Counted from the stretch's first letter, positions 11,746 through 25,014 are shown. The stretch is DNA of 64,000 nt from Typhlomys cinereus (GCA_023101885.1 JALPQD010000242.1:2161277-2225276); one strand, 5' to 3'. Notes: generated by a model from the sequence alone, not told the origin. Numbers and translations: made by a program.

Positions 11746-13654
11746 GACATACAGATCATCTTGAGAGCTTGTTTGGAGGTTCTATCAGGGTCTCAGCATT
11801 GCTAAGATCTGCTAAGCCATGGTTAGTATTTAATGCCGAGCTCTTTAATTTTACAAGCCAGCATCCCATCTGAAGTCTATTTTCCTGCACATAAGCAGAC
11901 ACAGGGGTGGGGAACTTGACCCCCCCAACAGCAGCTGCTGGGCTGGCTTGTGTTGCCTCAGCTGTCCTGAACAAAGGGGCTGTCACTCATCAGCAGGCTG
12001 AGGCACCCTCGGGTCTGCACCCAGCCCCAGCCGTGTGACACACTCCACTGTTGCCTGGAGACAGCTAGGCTGACTTCCACGGGACAGGCCTAGTTGGGAC
12101 AATTAGAACAATTTGCACCAGATTTTTTTTTTTTTCCCACTCACAAGCCTCATTTCTACCTCGGCCAGAGAGAGCGCACTGCCCCTGGCGGAGGACGGCT
12201 GTGACTACCTCTGAAGGCTGTGACTGATCAGGAATTGAAGCCCTAGAAGGACAGGCAGGGAGTGATTAGCTGGAATGGCTGTGTGTGATGGATCCAAACT
12301 CCGCCCTGGCTGCTCGGGCTCACGCAGAGTCCGCAGAGGGACACTCTCCGCGCTGGAGCGCAGCTGCTCAGAATGGAGGCGACAGCGAGGAGGGGACATC
12401 TTGACAGCTACAATCACGAGGGAATGTGGACACCAGGGAAATCGCACGCCTACTTTGCAATGCAAAGGGGCACCGCCCCCACACCTGATACCATTAGACT
12501 TCTGATCCCCAGTGTGGGCACGCCCAGCATGCCTTCCAAACTCTGGCACAAAGTGCGGGCAGCCACAGCTTCTTCAAGAAGCGACCGCAGCCCTCGGGTG
12601 GTCTGTCCTTGGTGCTGTCAGTAGTACAGGCTGAGCTGGGGACGTGGACAGATGGCATCCGTGGTCTTGGCACAGTGCTGTAAACGCCTCTAGGGACCTG
12701 GACGCCGTAGCATCCCGCTGCCCAGCGAGTCTGCCTGCCTGGCACAGGGCTACCACCCAGGTGCTATGGGATGCTGCACCATCATAACAGGGGAGGGGGG
12801 GCCCACCGCAGACCCTCAAAGGGAACAGGGAGGCCTCCATCCAGGACCTGGTATTCCAGAGGTGGGGAGAAGAAAGGAGGTAGAACCTGCACTGAGTAAC
12901 TGTGGCTGTGTCCGGCATCTGCTGGCGCACAGTCCTGGCACAGGGGCTGGGGCTTGCATCCCAGCAGCACTTCCAGAGCTTCCAGGACAGGGAGAAGGGG
13001 AGGTGAAGGAGACACAGAAAGGCCTGAGGGAAGAGAGGAGAACCTGTAGACCTGGCCACCCCAGAGATGTATCAAGTCTTTGGGTGCGGGGTTTCAGATG
13101 GTAGGCTGTAAGCAACACTGACCAAGGGTCCAGGTACCCCAAGCCTGCCTGAGAACTGTAACAACAGAGATCGCCTCTTGAAACTGTTTCCACTTGCCTA
13201 TTGCCAGAAACCCAGAGACAAAAAGTAGAGACCAGCCTTTAAAGATCTTCTCTTTGTTTACCATGATTTCTATCAGGTAGCAAAAGAGCCTTCAGCCACC
13301 TGATCATTGACTCCACTACTGTCGTCCACCAGTTACTCAACACTTACTTCTAACCTCACGGTACAGCGATAGTGTTTGTCTGTCCTTTGACAATAGAATA
13401 TTAAAGACAAGGTTCGGGGGTTACAAAGGACTCCTTTGGTTCGTTTCCTCATTCTTGAGCTACTGATGGGAATTTAGGCATGTAGGTTATTTTGCTGCTC
13501 TGAGCTATACTTTTCTTATTTGTAAATGAGGCTGCTAATATCTATTTTGAGTGTTGCAATAAACAAACAAACAAATAAATAGAGTGCACCGGACATTTTG
13601 TGGCATTTTGTTAGCTTTCAAAGAATGGGACTAACAAACCAGAAATGTTCTAGG
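11746..13654. other. Intergenic spacer, moderately GC-rich at 12.2-13.1 kb
   Basis: Overlapping open frames of 80-160 codons occur on both strands at 12205-13193, but none has a recognisable domain, a promoter or splice context. CpGs are sparse, so it is not an island. I see no gene. Confidence 0.55.
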
Positions 13655-13775
13655 CTTCAGTACGGTGCAACAGCAATCCCAGCAGTTTGGGGAGGTGGGA
13701 TGAGAGGATCTTTGGAACCCAAGAGTTTAAGACCAGCCTGCTCAATGAAGTAGGAGTAAGACTGTATCAAGGAAA
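13655..13775 (+). mobile_element. B1-like SINE
   Basis: CAATCCCAGCAGTTTGGGG, GAACCCAAGAGTTTAAGACC and AGCCTGCTCAATG are 7SL-derived landmarks. It is degraded. Confidence 0.6.
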
Positions 13776-14113
13776 AAGAAATTGCTGAAAGGACATCTAT
13801 GTTGTTATACCTTCAGGTGAATAAGTAGAGGGCAGGTGAAACCTGTTGAAAAAAGGTCCCACGGTGGTTCAGACTACTTTATAGAACATCTGACACCAGA
13901 CTTAGGAATAGTCACTTCCAACAGTAAGCCAAAGAAATGAGAATTGAAGCTTTTGAGATTAACTTGGTGTAACAAATGAACATTGAAATGGAATTAATTC
14001 AAGCTAGTGAAAAGTATACAGGGTTTTCTTTTCATTTCGTTTCCATGTGTACATGGGAGGATATATGTATATTTGTGTTTTTTTTGTATGTGTGTGGGTA
14101 CACAAGCACATGA

Positions 14114-14137
14114 GTGTGTGTGTGTGTGTGTGTGTGC
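14114..14137. repeat. (TG)n microsatellite
   Basis: About eleven TG units inside a degraded tRNA/7SL-type SINE region (about 14040-14390). Confidence 0.85.
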
Positions 14138-15396
14138 GTGCATTTGGAAGTCCAGTATTGACATGGGGGGATTATCCTTATTGCTATCCCACTTTATTCT
14201 TTTAGCCTGGATTCTAATTAAATCCAGAGCTTGCCGAAGGGCTGGTCTGGCTTAGCTAGCTTGCTCTGGGAATGTCCAGGCCCTCCCTTCTGGGGCTGGA
14301 AGTACAGGTGGGCCGCCATACCCTCCAGTGTTTTACATGGTGGGATCTGGGGTTCTGAACACTGCTAACCCTTTTGTGGGTGCTGCAAATACTTCTCCTG
14401 CCTACCCACCCATCATCCCAGCCTTGCAGCAGAGTTTCAACAGGAAACAGATGACAGACTCAAAGCATTTAATTGAAAAGAGATTAAGGAAGGAATTATT
14501 GACCAAGAATTAACAAAGCTAAGGGACTTTCACATACAGAAACATCAAGGACCATTATAGTCACAGCAGACACTAAAAACCCTGGGATTTTGACTTTGAT
14601 CCCCTTTAGGAAATAATGTATTTTGAGACCGGTCAGACCTAGAGACACGGAACAGGAACTACTCAAGCGACTCAGTGACTGTGGACAAATACATCGGTGG
14701 TTAGAAACTACTGACAAAATCTCAGTAGGAATGTGGATGTGAGGTGGGCGAGGAAGAGGCAAAGTGGCAGTGAGGGGCTGGAGGAAAGGGGATACCTACC
14801 ACAACCTCCGTCCCTTCCTGTGTATGGTGTCACTCATCCTCTGAACTCAACTGGGAAGCCAGAGCGCCGGAAGCTCAGATGGTTCCATTCCCAGAGACCA
14901 GACTGCCAGGGCACGGAGCAAAAAAGAACCGAGACTAGAAGGTAAATAGTTCATACGATAACCGCAGAGTTCAAAGGCATTGAGAGGACAAAGTGCTTGA
15001 GTAGAAGAGAAATAAGCCTCTTCTAGAACCATCTATGAAACTTACCCTAGTTAGGGACGCACCACTGGTTATCAGCAATGCCATGTCAGAAACCTAGGCG
15101 AACACGTCTGTGTATCTTTCTATAATGTTAGAATTTATTAACAACCCACAAACTATAGAGGTTTCGTTAGTGCAATCTTCCAGGTAGTTCCCATTTCCCT
15201 TGCCATTGGCAACCACTTTTCTTTTCCAATCTTAATTTCTTATTGATATCAGCCGCCGTGTACGTAGTAAAAAAATGTCTACAGAAGGGTTAAAGAAGCT
15301 GCTAAGTTTAAAGACACCTTACTGGGTAGGAGCAGAGAGCCAGTACGGAGGAGCTGATCCAAAGTCAGCGCAGGCGATTAGATAAGGTTTTGAGGA

Positions 15397-15600
15397 ACCG
15401 TGAGCTGGCTCAGCAGGTGAAGGTATGGAAAGCCTGGTGACTCGAGCTAATCCCTCGAAGCCACGTGAGGGAGGCTGGAGAGAAATAACTCCATAGAGGT
15501 GTCCATGCGCATCATAGTACATGTGTGTCTGCTGTCACACACACACACACACACACGCACATGCACACGCACGCACCCACGCACGATAAAAAGATAATTA
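15397..15600 (+). mobile_element. B2/B3-like SINE with CA tail
   Basis: GTGAGCTGGCTCAGCAGGTG, a degraded B box, GTGAGGGAGGCTGGAGAG and (CA)n at 15536-15560 fit a B2-related element. Confidence 0.55.
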
Positions 15601-16404
15601 TGTAATAAAAATATAATAATAATTAAGTACTGAGGAATCCACTTGGAAAGCTGCTGGAGGTGCACAGTCAGCCCACAGGGTCTAGCGGAGCAGGATTGCA
15701 GCAGGACTGTCCAGGTCTACATGCAGGTAGACAGGTGGTCAGAGGGTAACTTGAATGTGTGGATTTAAGAAGTGGGGATTAAGCTGGGCTGAAGCCCCGG
15801 GGCAGTGCGGTGTTTTCAGTCTATGCTGATAAGCTCTCAGGTGGAGGTTTTCACTGCAAGGAGTGAGTTCTTCACCCCGCTCATGCCGGGTGCTGGTTGG
15901 GCAGCAGGGGCCACGCACACAGGGAGATGCGAGTCATTTCTGCCTCTGCATTTGCACTCAAACCAGAGACAAAGGCTGCTTTGTGAATGGAGTCACACAG
16001 CCTGAAAGCCACTTTTTCACGCCATGGGAAACAGGTCCTGGCTGACCTCTGGCCCTTCCCCTCATCCTCTCATGCTGGAGTCTGTATTGACCGTCGTGAT
16101 GCTTACAATGGGAGAGACCTTGCTGCCCCGGGACATGACATCATTGTGGGTTCAGTCCTGTCTGCCACATGGGGTGAGGATGAGGACCCTGGTGATGACC
16201 GCTGGCTGCACCTCTCTCCAGGCTTCTCTCGCCTGAGCCCATCACTCGCTCTTCCTGCAGACTCCAGTAAGACACCTCCAAGTGGATACTCAGGGTCTCA
16301 TCTTAAGCTCAGCATTTCATAACCAAATTCAAGAACTTCCCCGAACCATTTGACTGCACATGTATGTTGTCTTTCCATTTTCTTGACTGAGTTATTCAAG
16401 AATG

Positions 16405-16485
16405 CTTAATGACAGAGGTCTGCTTGAGTGGTAGAACACGCTTGCCTGGGATATGCAAGTTTAGGTTTGATTCCCAGCACTTTAC
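16405..16485 (+). mobile_element. ID-like SINE
   Basis: GGTCTGCTTGAGTGGTAGAAC, GCTTGCCTGGGATATGCAAG and TTTGATTCCCAGCAC match ID. Confidence 0.62.
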
Positions 16486-18975
16486 ACCAAACATTACTTT
16501 ATTCCATTTTTTTTCTCATTCCAGAGAATTAAACCCAGAACCATGCCTAATAGGGAAATATTCTACCACTGAACTATGCTCCCAACCCATTCCAGGATAT
16601 TTTAATGTTTTTGTTTTTCCCCTGATCCGTCAAATCCCAATTCCCCTTGGTTTTTCAAGACCATTGGATCACCTCTCCTCATCTAGCATCTAATGCCACC
16701 CTCAGGATGGTGCACTCGAACTGTGGGATCCCATCTATGCTACCGTGCCCCACCTGTCACTTTGGACCCTTCCTTCTATTCTTCCGCTCACCTTGGATCG
16801 ACCCATTGTCTCCCCCTTAACGGTAGCAGTAACTTGTTGACTTTTCCAGCTTTCTGCTAACAGATGGTTTCCCTACTGATCCTCCGTTCAGAAGCTTCCC
16901 CACCATCTACAGTCCTGTGCTTAGACCACAGTCTACACCAGAAGCCTGGCACCTGCTTCCTCACCCTCTCGTGCTCAGACTGCTCCAAGCATAAGCGCCC
17001 ACCAGGCAGAGGAGCTGGGGAGGAGAGTTGGAGGCACAAACAATCTGGGAAGGATTCCAAAGCATCAGGTACCACATTGGCCAGGGAACTGAAGGTTGCA
17101 CATGATCACTAAGGTATAAAATACTGTGGAGCTCATGCCAAAGGATGCCCTGGATACAGAGCTTCGTGACATGAAGGTGTTCATTCTACATCCCAAAGGC
17201 AATTCAAAGAGTTGAATTTTTGGAAGAGAGTCTGTTGCTCAATTAAAACTTTGGAAGCATCTTCTGACTGCAAAGCACAGATGAGAGTTGAGGGGAATCA
17301 GAAGAGGCAGCGTGGAAGGGTAGAAGAAGGTCATGAATGCTTGCCTCCCAGAAGGAGAATGTGGAGTAAAGCCGTTTGGAGAAGAGGGTGAATTGTCCAT
17401 TAGATTGGATCACTTTAGAATAGCTGGTTTACTGGCTGGTGGACAATCTCAGGACAGATGTTGGGACTTGAGGTACAGGTCTGGGATCTGACCCCAGAGT
17501 TTTCCAGACAGGGGAGCACATGTGTTTACCTGATAAGATGATGAGGGGAAGCTGAGTTTATGGCAAAATTTGCAGAATGTTAAGGGAGGAGTTGAGAATG
17601 AGGAGGTCAGGGAAACAGGAAGGAGAACTCTCAAGAGGGAAGGGGTCAAGGAGGGTAAAGTTCATCGGCTTCTGCAAGAAGGAGCCCTTTAGTTTTGCCT
17701 GTGGGAGCAGTTTCAGGGAGTAGTAGGAACAGAAGAGGAAAGGAGGAAGAAGAGAGCTAGTCTGAATTGCTCTTGCGCAGTTAAGTCTGGTGAGAAAGTG
17801 CTGGCTGGCAGGAGAGCGTTTGAGAGTGGTGGGGATGAAGACCATTCATGGGACAGGTGCCTTGTGAGAACGTTTGAAGGAGTAGGAGAGAACTGATGGA
17901 GTGAGGCTGCTGAAGGGACAACATGAAGGGCCATACCACAGAAAGGAAAACAGCTTTCTCAAGTCTTTGCATCTTCACTTCTGAAGGAATCTCTGATACA
18001 TAAAACTGTTATTAAATAAATGCTATGCTTTTCTCCTACTAACCTATCCTTGTTTATTTTGGACCAAGCTAGGAACCCTGGAAGAGTTAAGGAACCTTTT
18101 CCATGCCCACACTTAGCATTTACTTTCCTTAAACATTTCCACATGTCTAGCTCCTGTGTACTTCAATGTCTTCTGTAAAGCATTCATTGTTAACATTCTA
18201 CTGGGAGCTGCACACTTCCTCTCTTATTCTTCCTTCACTGTAACCTCTCTTACTTTTTCCACTATATTCTACCTTTCACTATACCTGCTGAATTATAAAT
18301 CTTTCGGTGTCTTTTATGCATTTTAGGTTAAGACTTGAAGGTGCTTTTACTAGATAAAGTTAGGTAATGAACATCAGTCGACTAAGAATAAATGAGTCAA
18401 TCAATGATAAATGACAGTGTTTCTATGTGAACTCCTCACCTGTCGTTATTCCAGTCTTGTTTCCATCAGTAGTCATGGTATTTGTAGATGATTTGAAAAC
18501 TGTTTCTAGCCTGAGCTCTCGCCCACAGTCCACTCCACGTATGTTTCTCCTGCATCTGCCAGGTGTACACTGTCACCTTCATGTTGCGTTTCTGCATGTT
18601 TCCTACTCAGAGCTGAAGCTAATGATGAAAACCACCTTCTTCTGCATGTCTCTTACATTCTAATTCTTCCTTGCTTAGTACTTTTTTAGAGTTTATTTGA
18701 TTTACTATTTTGGGATTATCATTGTGTCTTTTCGTTTTCCTTATATACTTTGCCTCCTGACCTAGATAAGAATAGTCAAGCTCAGGGATTTGTGTGTAAA
18801 TGTGACAGTTCTCTGCAGCTATCCTCTTTCTGGAATCTTTCTCCTCTCTCTTCACCATCAACAGTTCATTCTCCCATTCTTCAGTCACAGGACAAAATCA
18901 GCTGCCACCAGAGGGCGATGGAGAGATTGGAAAGCTCAGAGATGAAAAAGGAAAATCCAGTTTTAGCAAAGTCAA

Positions 18976-19035
18976 CATCAGGACTGGAGATTGCTCAGGG
19001 GTTAAAGCTTTCGCCTCACGAAGTCATTGTTGTAG
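18976..19035 (+). mobile_element. SINE head fragment
   Basis: GGACTGGAGATTGCTCAGGG then GTTAAAGCTTTCGCC resembles the tRNA-like head with A box, but no body follows. Confidence 0.5.
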
Positions 19036-20165
19036 TGGAAATAACTAACACTCTCTCCACTTCTTTGCTCTACAGAAAGACTTCAATTTCCTTAATTCTG
19101 GCAGCTAGAATTAAGAGGGAAAAGTACTAAGTGCCAAGACCAGCTGACATACAATGCTGGACTGGAACCGTCAGGGAATACAACCTGGAAGAGAAAAAAC
19201 ACTCAGCTTGTAACCATTATCCTTAACTATTGCTGTGAGAGAGCACCCAAAGTCAAGCAACTTAAAGGAGAAAGGGAGATTTATTCAGCTTACGTTTCCA
19301 GAGGGGAGAATCAGTCTCTCAAAGCGGAGGCAGCATGGCTGGCTGGCCAAAACTGGAGGAGGCTAAGTCACTGCAGATATCTTGGAAGCTGATAGCTGCA
19401 AGACTGCTTGCTGCAAAGGCAGACTTCTCCTGGAGGTAGGAGGGGACTAATCCACCTCAAGGCCCACCCCTTGTGACTGCCTTCCTCCAGCAAGGCTCCA
19501 CCTTTCAAGGTGCCATGACCTTGCCAAACACATGACACAGCTCAAGCTACACTCAAAATAAAGTTTCTTTTTAATTAAATTTTTAGAAGGAATGGCCGGC
19601 ACGGAAAATGCATTTGTTCTCTCCAGTGCTCTGTTGTGTAGTGAGGACTCAGGAGAGTTGGATCTAGAACCTATCCCAGTAAGAGGAACTTCTAACTATA
19701 ATGGTAACTTCTAACTGTAATTGATGACTCTTCTACTTTAAGATCCAGGAGTCTATGATTGACTCATACTTCTAATCCATACCCAGCGACTGGTCCATGA
19801 AGCACCTTTCCTTTGATCTTTGTGACCTCAAGGATGAAGTAAACTCACATGCTAACATAACTCATCCAAATGACCCCTCTCACCTGACTGAATCAGGGGC
19901 TGACTGATGACTCAAAAATCAGGGGTGTTAGCAGGGATCTGGAGAGGACATGACTTTCAGAAGTCATAAAACAGCAAAGATCAGCAGAGACCCTGGAGAA
20001 AAGAGGCACGAACTAATTACTTTAAAAAAAAAATGTGTTGGCAAATATTCCTGATGAAAGCAATGCAAGAAGGAAATGTTTCTTTTGCCTCCTGGTTTGA
20101 GCATTAGTCCATCTTGGTGTGGAAGACTTGGTGATAGAAACAAGAGGTCATGTTTCATTCAAAGC

Positions 20166-20174
20166 CAAGAAGGA

Positions 20175-20234
<60 letters not shown>
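20166..20234. repeat. (GA)n microsatellite
   Basis: A run of about 33 GA units with a few AA interruptions. Confidence 0.96.
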
Positions 20235-20235
<1 letters not shown>

Positions 20236-21337
20236 TGTGGTCTACTTCTTTTCTCTATCTTGTTTTCTATAAGACCCCCAAACCTGGTAATTGTGCACCT
20301 GAATTCAAATTGGGTCTTCCCTCTTCAATTAAATAACTTTCTGGACAGGCATCCATTCACTGCCAACCCAGATTTGCTTTCTAGATGATTCTAAATCTTA
20401 GCAAATGGACACCTCAACCTGGCTCAATATGCTAAATATTCATGAGGACCCGAATTGATTCCTAGAACTTATGTTTTAAAGAAACAAACAGGTATCATAG
20501 TTTGCATCTGCGAGCACGGGGAAATGGAGAAGGAGCTTGCTGGCCAGCTGGATATTGGCCAGAATGGCAAGTTCAGCAAGTGACCTTGTATCAAAAAGTA
20601 GCTGGAGAGCTACAGAGGAAGACATCTGGCATCCACCTCTGGTCTCTGAATTGCACACAAAGATTAGCCATCGCAAGGTAGTTCTGCAGGTGGCAGACCT
20701 GAAGAGGTTTTGACCAGTCTCTCTGTTAGAGATTAAGAATAAGAGAGCTGGGAGCCAAACATGGGGTTAATTGTTGTATGTTAAACTATTTCTGAGTTCG
20801 AGGAGCAGAAAAACAAGTATTATCAGGTAATCGGTGGAAATTTATCATAAAAATAGACAGAAACAGAAGAAGAGATATCTGGGTGGCGGTGGGAGATTAT
20901 AGGAGATGTAGCTACAACCCCATGTTACTTCCCCTTTGGGACACAGTGTCAGTCTTTGCCTTGGTATTTCAACACTCGGGACTCTCAGCCATTCTCTCTC
21001 CTGCTTTTGCTGTCTATAACTATACTTTCTCTGTTCTCTTTTCTGCTTTTTAAGGGTTTCTGGTTTCACTTCCCTCTCTATGCCTTTGTGTATTTACCCT
21101 GCCTAATGGCTACACTCTGTTTTGTGGACTTCTAAGGCATACAGTCAAATATACCCAAGAGAGATTTGTAGGAGTTCCTGCCACTTCTATTGGGCTCCTC
21201 TGTTGGGCAAAGTGAATCTGCCAGATCTTGATTTTTTTAAAAGACTATCCGGAAGGCACCACTTAGATAAGGTTGATCTGGCTTCAGCTACAGAGCCAAG
21301 AATGAGCGCTGAAGATGAAGAAACCTTCCCAAGGAAG

Positions 21338-21535
21338 CAATGGAGTTGGAGGTGTAACTCAGTTGGTAAAGGCAGACATTGAGCCCTGGGTTCAATCCCC
21401 AGTGGTCCAGGCATGGAGGCACACCCCTGGAATCCCAGCATAGAGGATGTGGAGGCAGGAGGGTTAGAAGTTCAAGTCCCCCTCAGAGAAGCAGTGAGTT
21501 AGGAGCCAGCCTGGCTACAAGATGGGGTAGGCAGT
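21338..21535 (+). mobile_element. B4-like composite SINE (ID + B1)
   Basis: The left half (21338-21405) is ID-like: GGAGGTGTAACTCAGTTGG and GGGTTCAATCCCCAGT. The right half is B1-like: GGAATCCCAGCATAGAGG, GGCAGGAGGGTTAGAAGTTC, AGCCAGCCTGGCTAC. This order is that of rodent B4 elements. Confidence 0.78.
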
Positions 21536-21779
21536 CAAGTGTCGGGCATACTACTTCACTAGAAACTTGCAGATGCAAAGTCACATTGTGCCCATGATGA
21601 TAAAAGGACTGAAGAAATGGTGGGAAATCCTGCCTGAGAAGTCATGTCTTATGGGAAAAGTCGAGAAACTAAGACTCTCCTTTGCCTCTTACAAAGAACT
21701 ATGAAATAATAATGAGAAGATAAAGATAAAAATAATCGGAATGTATTTTCCCCAGCAATGGCATCCTGGAAAAACGAGA

Positions 21780-21905
21780 GTAGTTCTCTTTCTTTCTCTG
21801 TTTCTCTTTCTGCCTTTCTGTCTCTCTGTCTCTCTGTCTCCCTCCCTCCCTCCCTCCCTCCCTTCCTTCCTTCCCTTTCTTCCTTCCTTCTTTTTCTTTC
21901 TTTCC
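21780..21905. repeat. Polypyrimidine tract
   Basis: CTTT, CTGT and CCCT/CCTT units over about 125 bp. Confidence 0.93.
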
Positions 21906-22654
21906 ATCCCCCCGAGTCATCTCTCCATCCAGCCTCCCTCACCCCACCTCTGTGATTCTTATTGCTTGCTACCAAGAATGTCTACACACAAACCCTTTTT
22001 AAGTTTTTGGCTGTTGCTATTGGGAATCAGTGATATCAATCTTTGGTGGAAAACTGAATTATCTTTGTCACAACTCTGGGAAATCAAGACAGAATCAAGT
22101 CTAGGCCCAGAAGATTTAATATCTGAAAACATGCCAGCCCCTTTCAGTTATTTAATAAACACACAATAAAAATAGCCTTTTATATATATATATATATTTT
22201 TTTTTCCCAATCTTACAAGCCTAATAGGTACCCAGTCCAAAAATAGCTTTTAAGGGAGAAAGAGCCCCCCACCCAAGACTTTGGAACTTTGATGGTCTTG
22301 GACTCAACAATAACTACAAAGTCTTTAATATGCAGGCATCGGGATGGCTAAAACAACTTATCTGGATTTGCTCGATGACATATGACCTACTTTCAATCAT
22401 TCCAGGCAGTTAATTACCCAAAGCCCATTCTAAAGTGTTAGTCCATAAAACCTTCCTTTCAATAAGACTTCAGAAGCTTCTACATGTTCCTGAGGCACTT
22501 CAAAGTCACATTGGTGTCACAGGTGTTTGAAAATGGGTACACATGAGATGCATTCTGGATGTGTTAGGTTTAAGGACAAAGCTGCTGAAACACATGCATA
22601 TTACGTGTGGGGTTCTGAAAAGCCTCATATTTTGGAAGGCATCATTCATGCTGC

Positions 22655-23335
22655 AGGGGAGGGGTTTTTATGTCTCCCGGTTCTTGTGTTCAGGAACTGA
22701 AGTTTGAAACTAGAACATGAAGTAGAAGATTAAGGAAGAGTTTATTAGAGGAGAGAAAGAACAGAACTGAGGGACATGGATTCCAAGAGGGGCAAGAGAT
22801 CCCTCTAATGTGCGGTTCCAAAATGTGGCCTTCTTGTGCCAGGGAATTAAAGCTGGAGAGCAGTATGAGAAGATTAGAGAGAAAGAACTCACAGGTGTGG
22901 AATCCCATGAGGGGCAAGTGAGCTGGGAAAGAACTCATGGATTCCAGACGTGGAGTCTCATGTAGAGCAAGGGAGCCAAAGATGGCTGCAGGGATCAGGG
23001 GTATTTATAAGATTAGGCAGGCCCTGGAAAAGTGGCTCTTCTTTATTGGCTAGCTCCAGTTTCTGTAAACCTGGCTGGAGCTTTTCATCCTCTACATCTT
23101 ACTGGTCTGTTCATATTGGGGCCCAGCTTATCTGCAGTGAAGAGCTTACCTCCATATCCTTTCATGATGAAAGAATGGGTTAGGGGAAGTTGGGGACCTT
23201 ATTTCTATGGAGGATTAGAACCACTTCCTTTAGATTAGTAGGGTGTGTTCCTTCATGATAATCCTAGCTGGGGGGGGTCTTCAAAGACTTTTCCCAGAAT
23301 CATGGCTGCTCTAAAACTGCCTAAACCGGGATGTG
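22655..23335 (-). mobile_element. LTR family Y, copy 1
   Basis: This copy shares landmarks with 25470-25925 and 26022-26722: GGTTCTTGTGTT, GAGTTTATTAG, GGGGCAAG, CCAAAGATGGCTGC, GTATTTATAAGATT, TCATATTGGGGCCCA and CATATCCTTTCAT. Read on minus there are CCAAT-type motifs, a TATA-like TTATAAATAC (about 23001-23010) and AATAAACTC (about 22738-22746), in the order promoter then polyadenylation, as in an LTR. An internal segment about 22780-22920 repeats the GGGGCAAG motif. No retroviral coding region is seen. Confidence 0.6.
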
Positions 23336-23339
23336 AGGG

Positions 23340-24239
23340 GAGGGGAGTGTTTGAGAGTCGTGGGCTGCTAAGGGTCTTGAGACAAGTAATAGAATCCAAG
23401 GTGATTCCTATCCAAGCCAGGCTCTGGTCGTTCTTCTGGAGTTGCTGGAGAACGCTGTCCTCAGAGCACCATGATGGCAGCCATTGCTGTCGCATGGGGA
23501 CCAGCTCTGACTATCCGCAGGTGGCCCTTGAGACTGGATCTGCCCCTAGCCACTCCAAGAAGGGAGGGATGGGAGGCACATCAGATTCTTACCTGAGAAA
23601 GATCGTGGCCCCTCCCTGCCCACAGGCTTATGCAATTCTGCCATGATTGCATCAGATCTCCCTCATTGCACGTGGTCTGGTGGTCTTGGGCAGTGCTGGG
23701 GTGTGGAAGGTGAAGTGGAAGTGGGACTCCCCTGCCCCAGCTATGGGACAGTTGTCCTTCATGCCTGGCTTTGTCAGAGAGCCCCACAAACACACTGGTT
23801 CCTTAAGTGGGAATTTGGTAGAATTGAATTTTGGTCTGTCCTTGAAGCCTTAGCTGAGGGGAGTAGATGCTTGTTTGTGACTTCTCAGGAAACGGTGTTT
23901 GAACGGAAGCCCACCCTGCTCTGATATTACCTGGTCCACTTTTCAGCCTGGATGGGGTGAGCAAGGGCCACAGGTTAGTTGCTCTCTGGTCCCTTTTCCA
24001 TCTCCTCAGAGCTGTTTGTGCACACTGTAGACAGAGATTATAGTTACTCTAATGTGCTCCATCTGCAAGTTAAATGTCTACTCGTTCACATGCCCAGTCT
24101 CTAGAGGGCCTGTGCTTGACAAATGCTTCTCAAATTGGGGTATGTTACAATTAGGGACAATACACTAATTACTGTTCTAGAACTGCACTATCTAACAGGA
24201 TAACGGCTAACCAAATATGGGTGTTTAAAAGTTAAACTA
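23340..24239. other. Intergenic spacer, no gene seen
   Basis: Some open frames but no conserved product or splice-bounded exon recognised. Confidence 0.5.
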
Positions 24240-24840
24240 GGGCTGGAGAGATGGCTCAGGGCTTAAGATTCTGCTTAGCAAGCAGAAGGTCCTGTGTTTG
24301 CATCCCAGGTCCCAGGTAAAACAAAACAAAACAGGGGCTGGAGAGGTGGCTCAGGGGTTAAGCCTCTGCCTTGCAGGCGGAAGGTCCTGAGTTCGGATCC
24401 TAGACCCCATGTATAGACGCCGGGCGGAAGTGGGGGCAGCCTGCGTTTCTGGTCCTGGTAGGGTGGAGCCTGTGAATCCCCGGGCAGAGTAAACAAGGAA
24501 GAGGTGGAGGCGTCCATGGTGGTTCCCGAATTCGTCCGTGGTTCTACACACACACACACACACACACATACACACACACACACATACATGCATACATGTG
24601 CACGCACATACATGCACAATTGAATAAATAGTAAAAAATTAAAAAAAACAAAAACAAAAACCCCACAAACATAAACAAAATGCCAGACAAATGGCAGTGG
24701 TCTGAACTTCTGGTCCTGGTGGGCAGAGCCTGGGAAATCCTAGAGTGAAGCAAAAAGGAGGTAGAGACAATCCAGGATGATTTCCCAAGTTATCCTTGGT
24801 TCTTCATAGGGCACACAATGCCCTGTGATACACACAGACA
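24240..24840 (+). mobile_element. Older SINE of same lineage, split by a younger copy
   Basis: The head (GGGCTGGAGAGATGGCTCAG) is at 24240-24333. The matching body (CTTCTGGTCCTGGTGGGCAGAG, then GGAAATCCTAGAG) resumes at about 24690 and ends in a (CA)-like segment near 24840. It is recognised by similarity to the copies at 25015-25285 and 38291-38545. Confidence 0.75.
24334..24660 (+). mobile_element. Young tRNA-derived SINE, copy 3, inserted in an older relative
   Basis: The copy has full head, long body, CA repeat (24545-24592) and tail CAATTGAATAAATAG. It interrupts an older SINE of the same lineage whose head is at 24240-24333 and body at 24661-24840. Flanking A-rich DNA prevents a clear duplication call. 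Confidence 0.88.
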
Positions 24841-25014
24841 CAAAATTCATCACAGAAACTACATTTCAAGTGCTCACTGGATATTGTAAGTGGCAGTTGG
24901 CTCCTGCCTAGACAAGGGAGAGTAACAGACGATAACAGGACATTTCAGCCATTGCAGAAAGTTCCAGAGCACAGTGGCGTTGTAGAATAATGACATCCAC
25001 TATATCATCCCCCC

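Larger units (their letters stand above)
15601..20165. other. Intergenic spacer, no gene seen
   Basis: Mixed unique DNA with the ID-like element at 16405 and a SINE head at 18976. A segment at 19224-19560 (GAGATTTATTCAGCTTACG, CTCAAAATAAAG) looks like a degraded LTR or DNA-element remnant but I cannot assign it. Confidence 0.5.

Noticed and set aside
12205..13193. Cluster of open frames on both strands in a moderately GC-rich block
   Set aside because: No frame dominates, no recognisable protein, no splice or promoter context. Left as a possible conserved noncoding block only.
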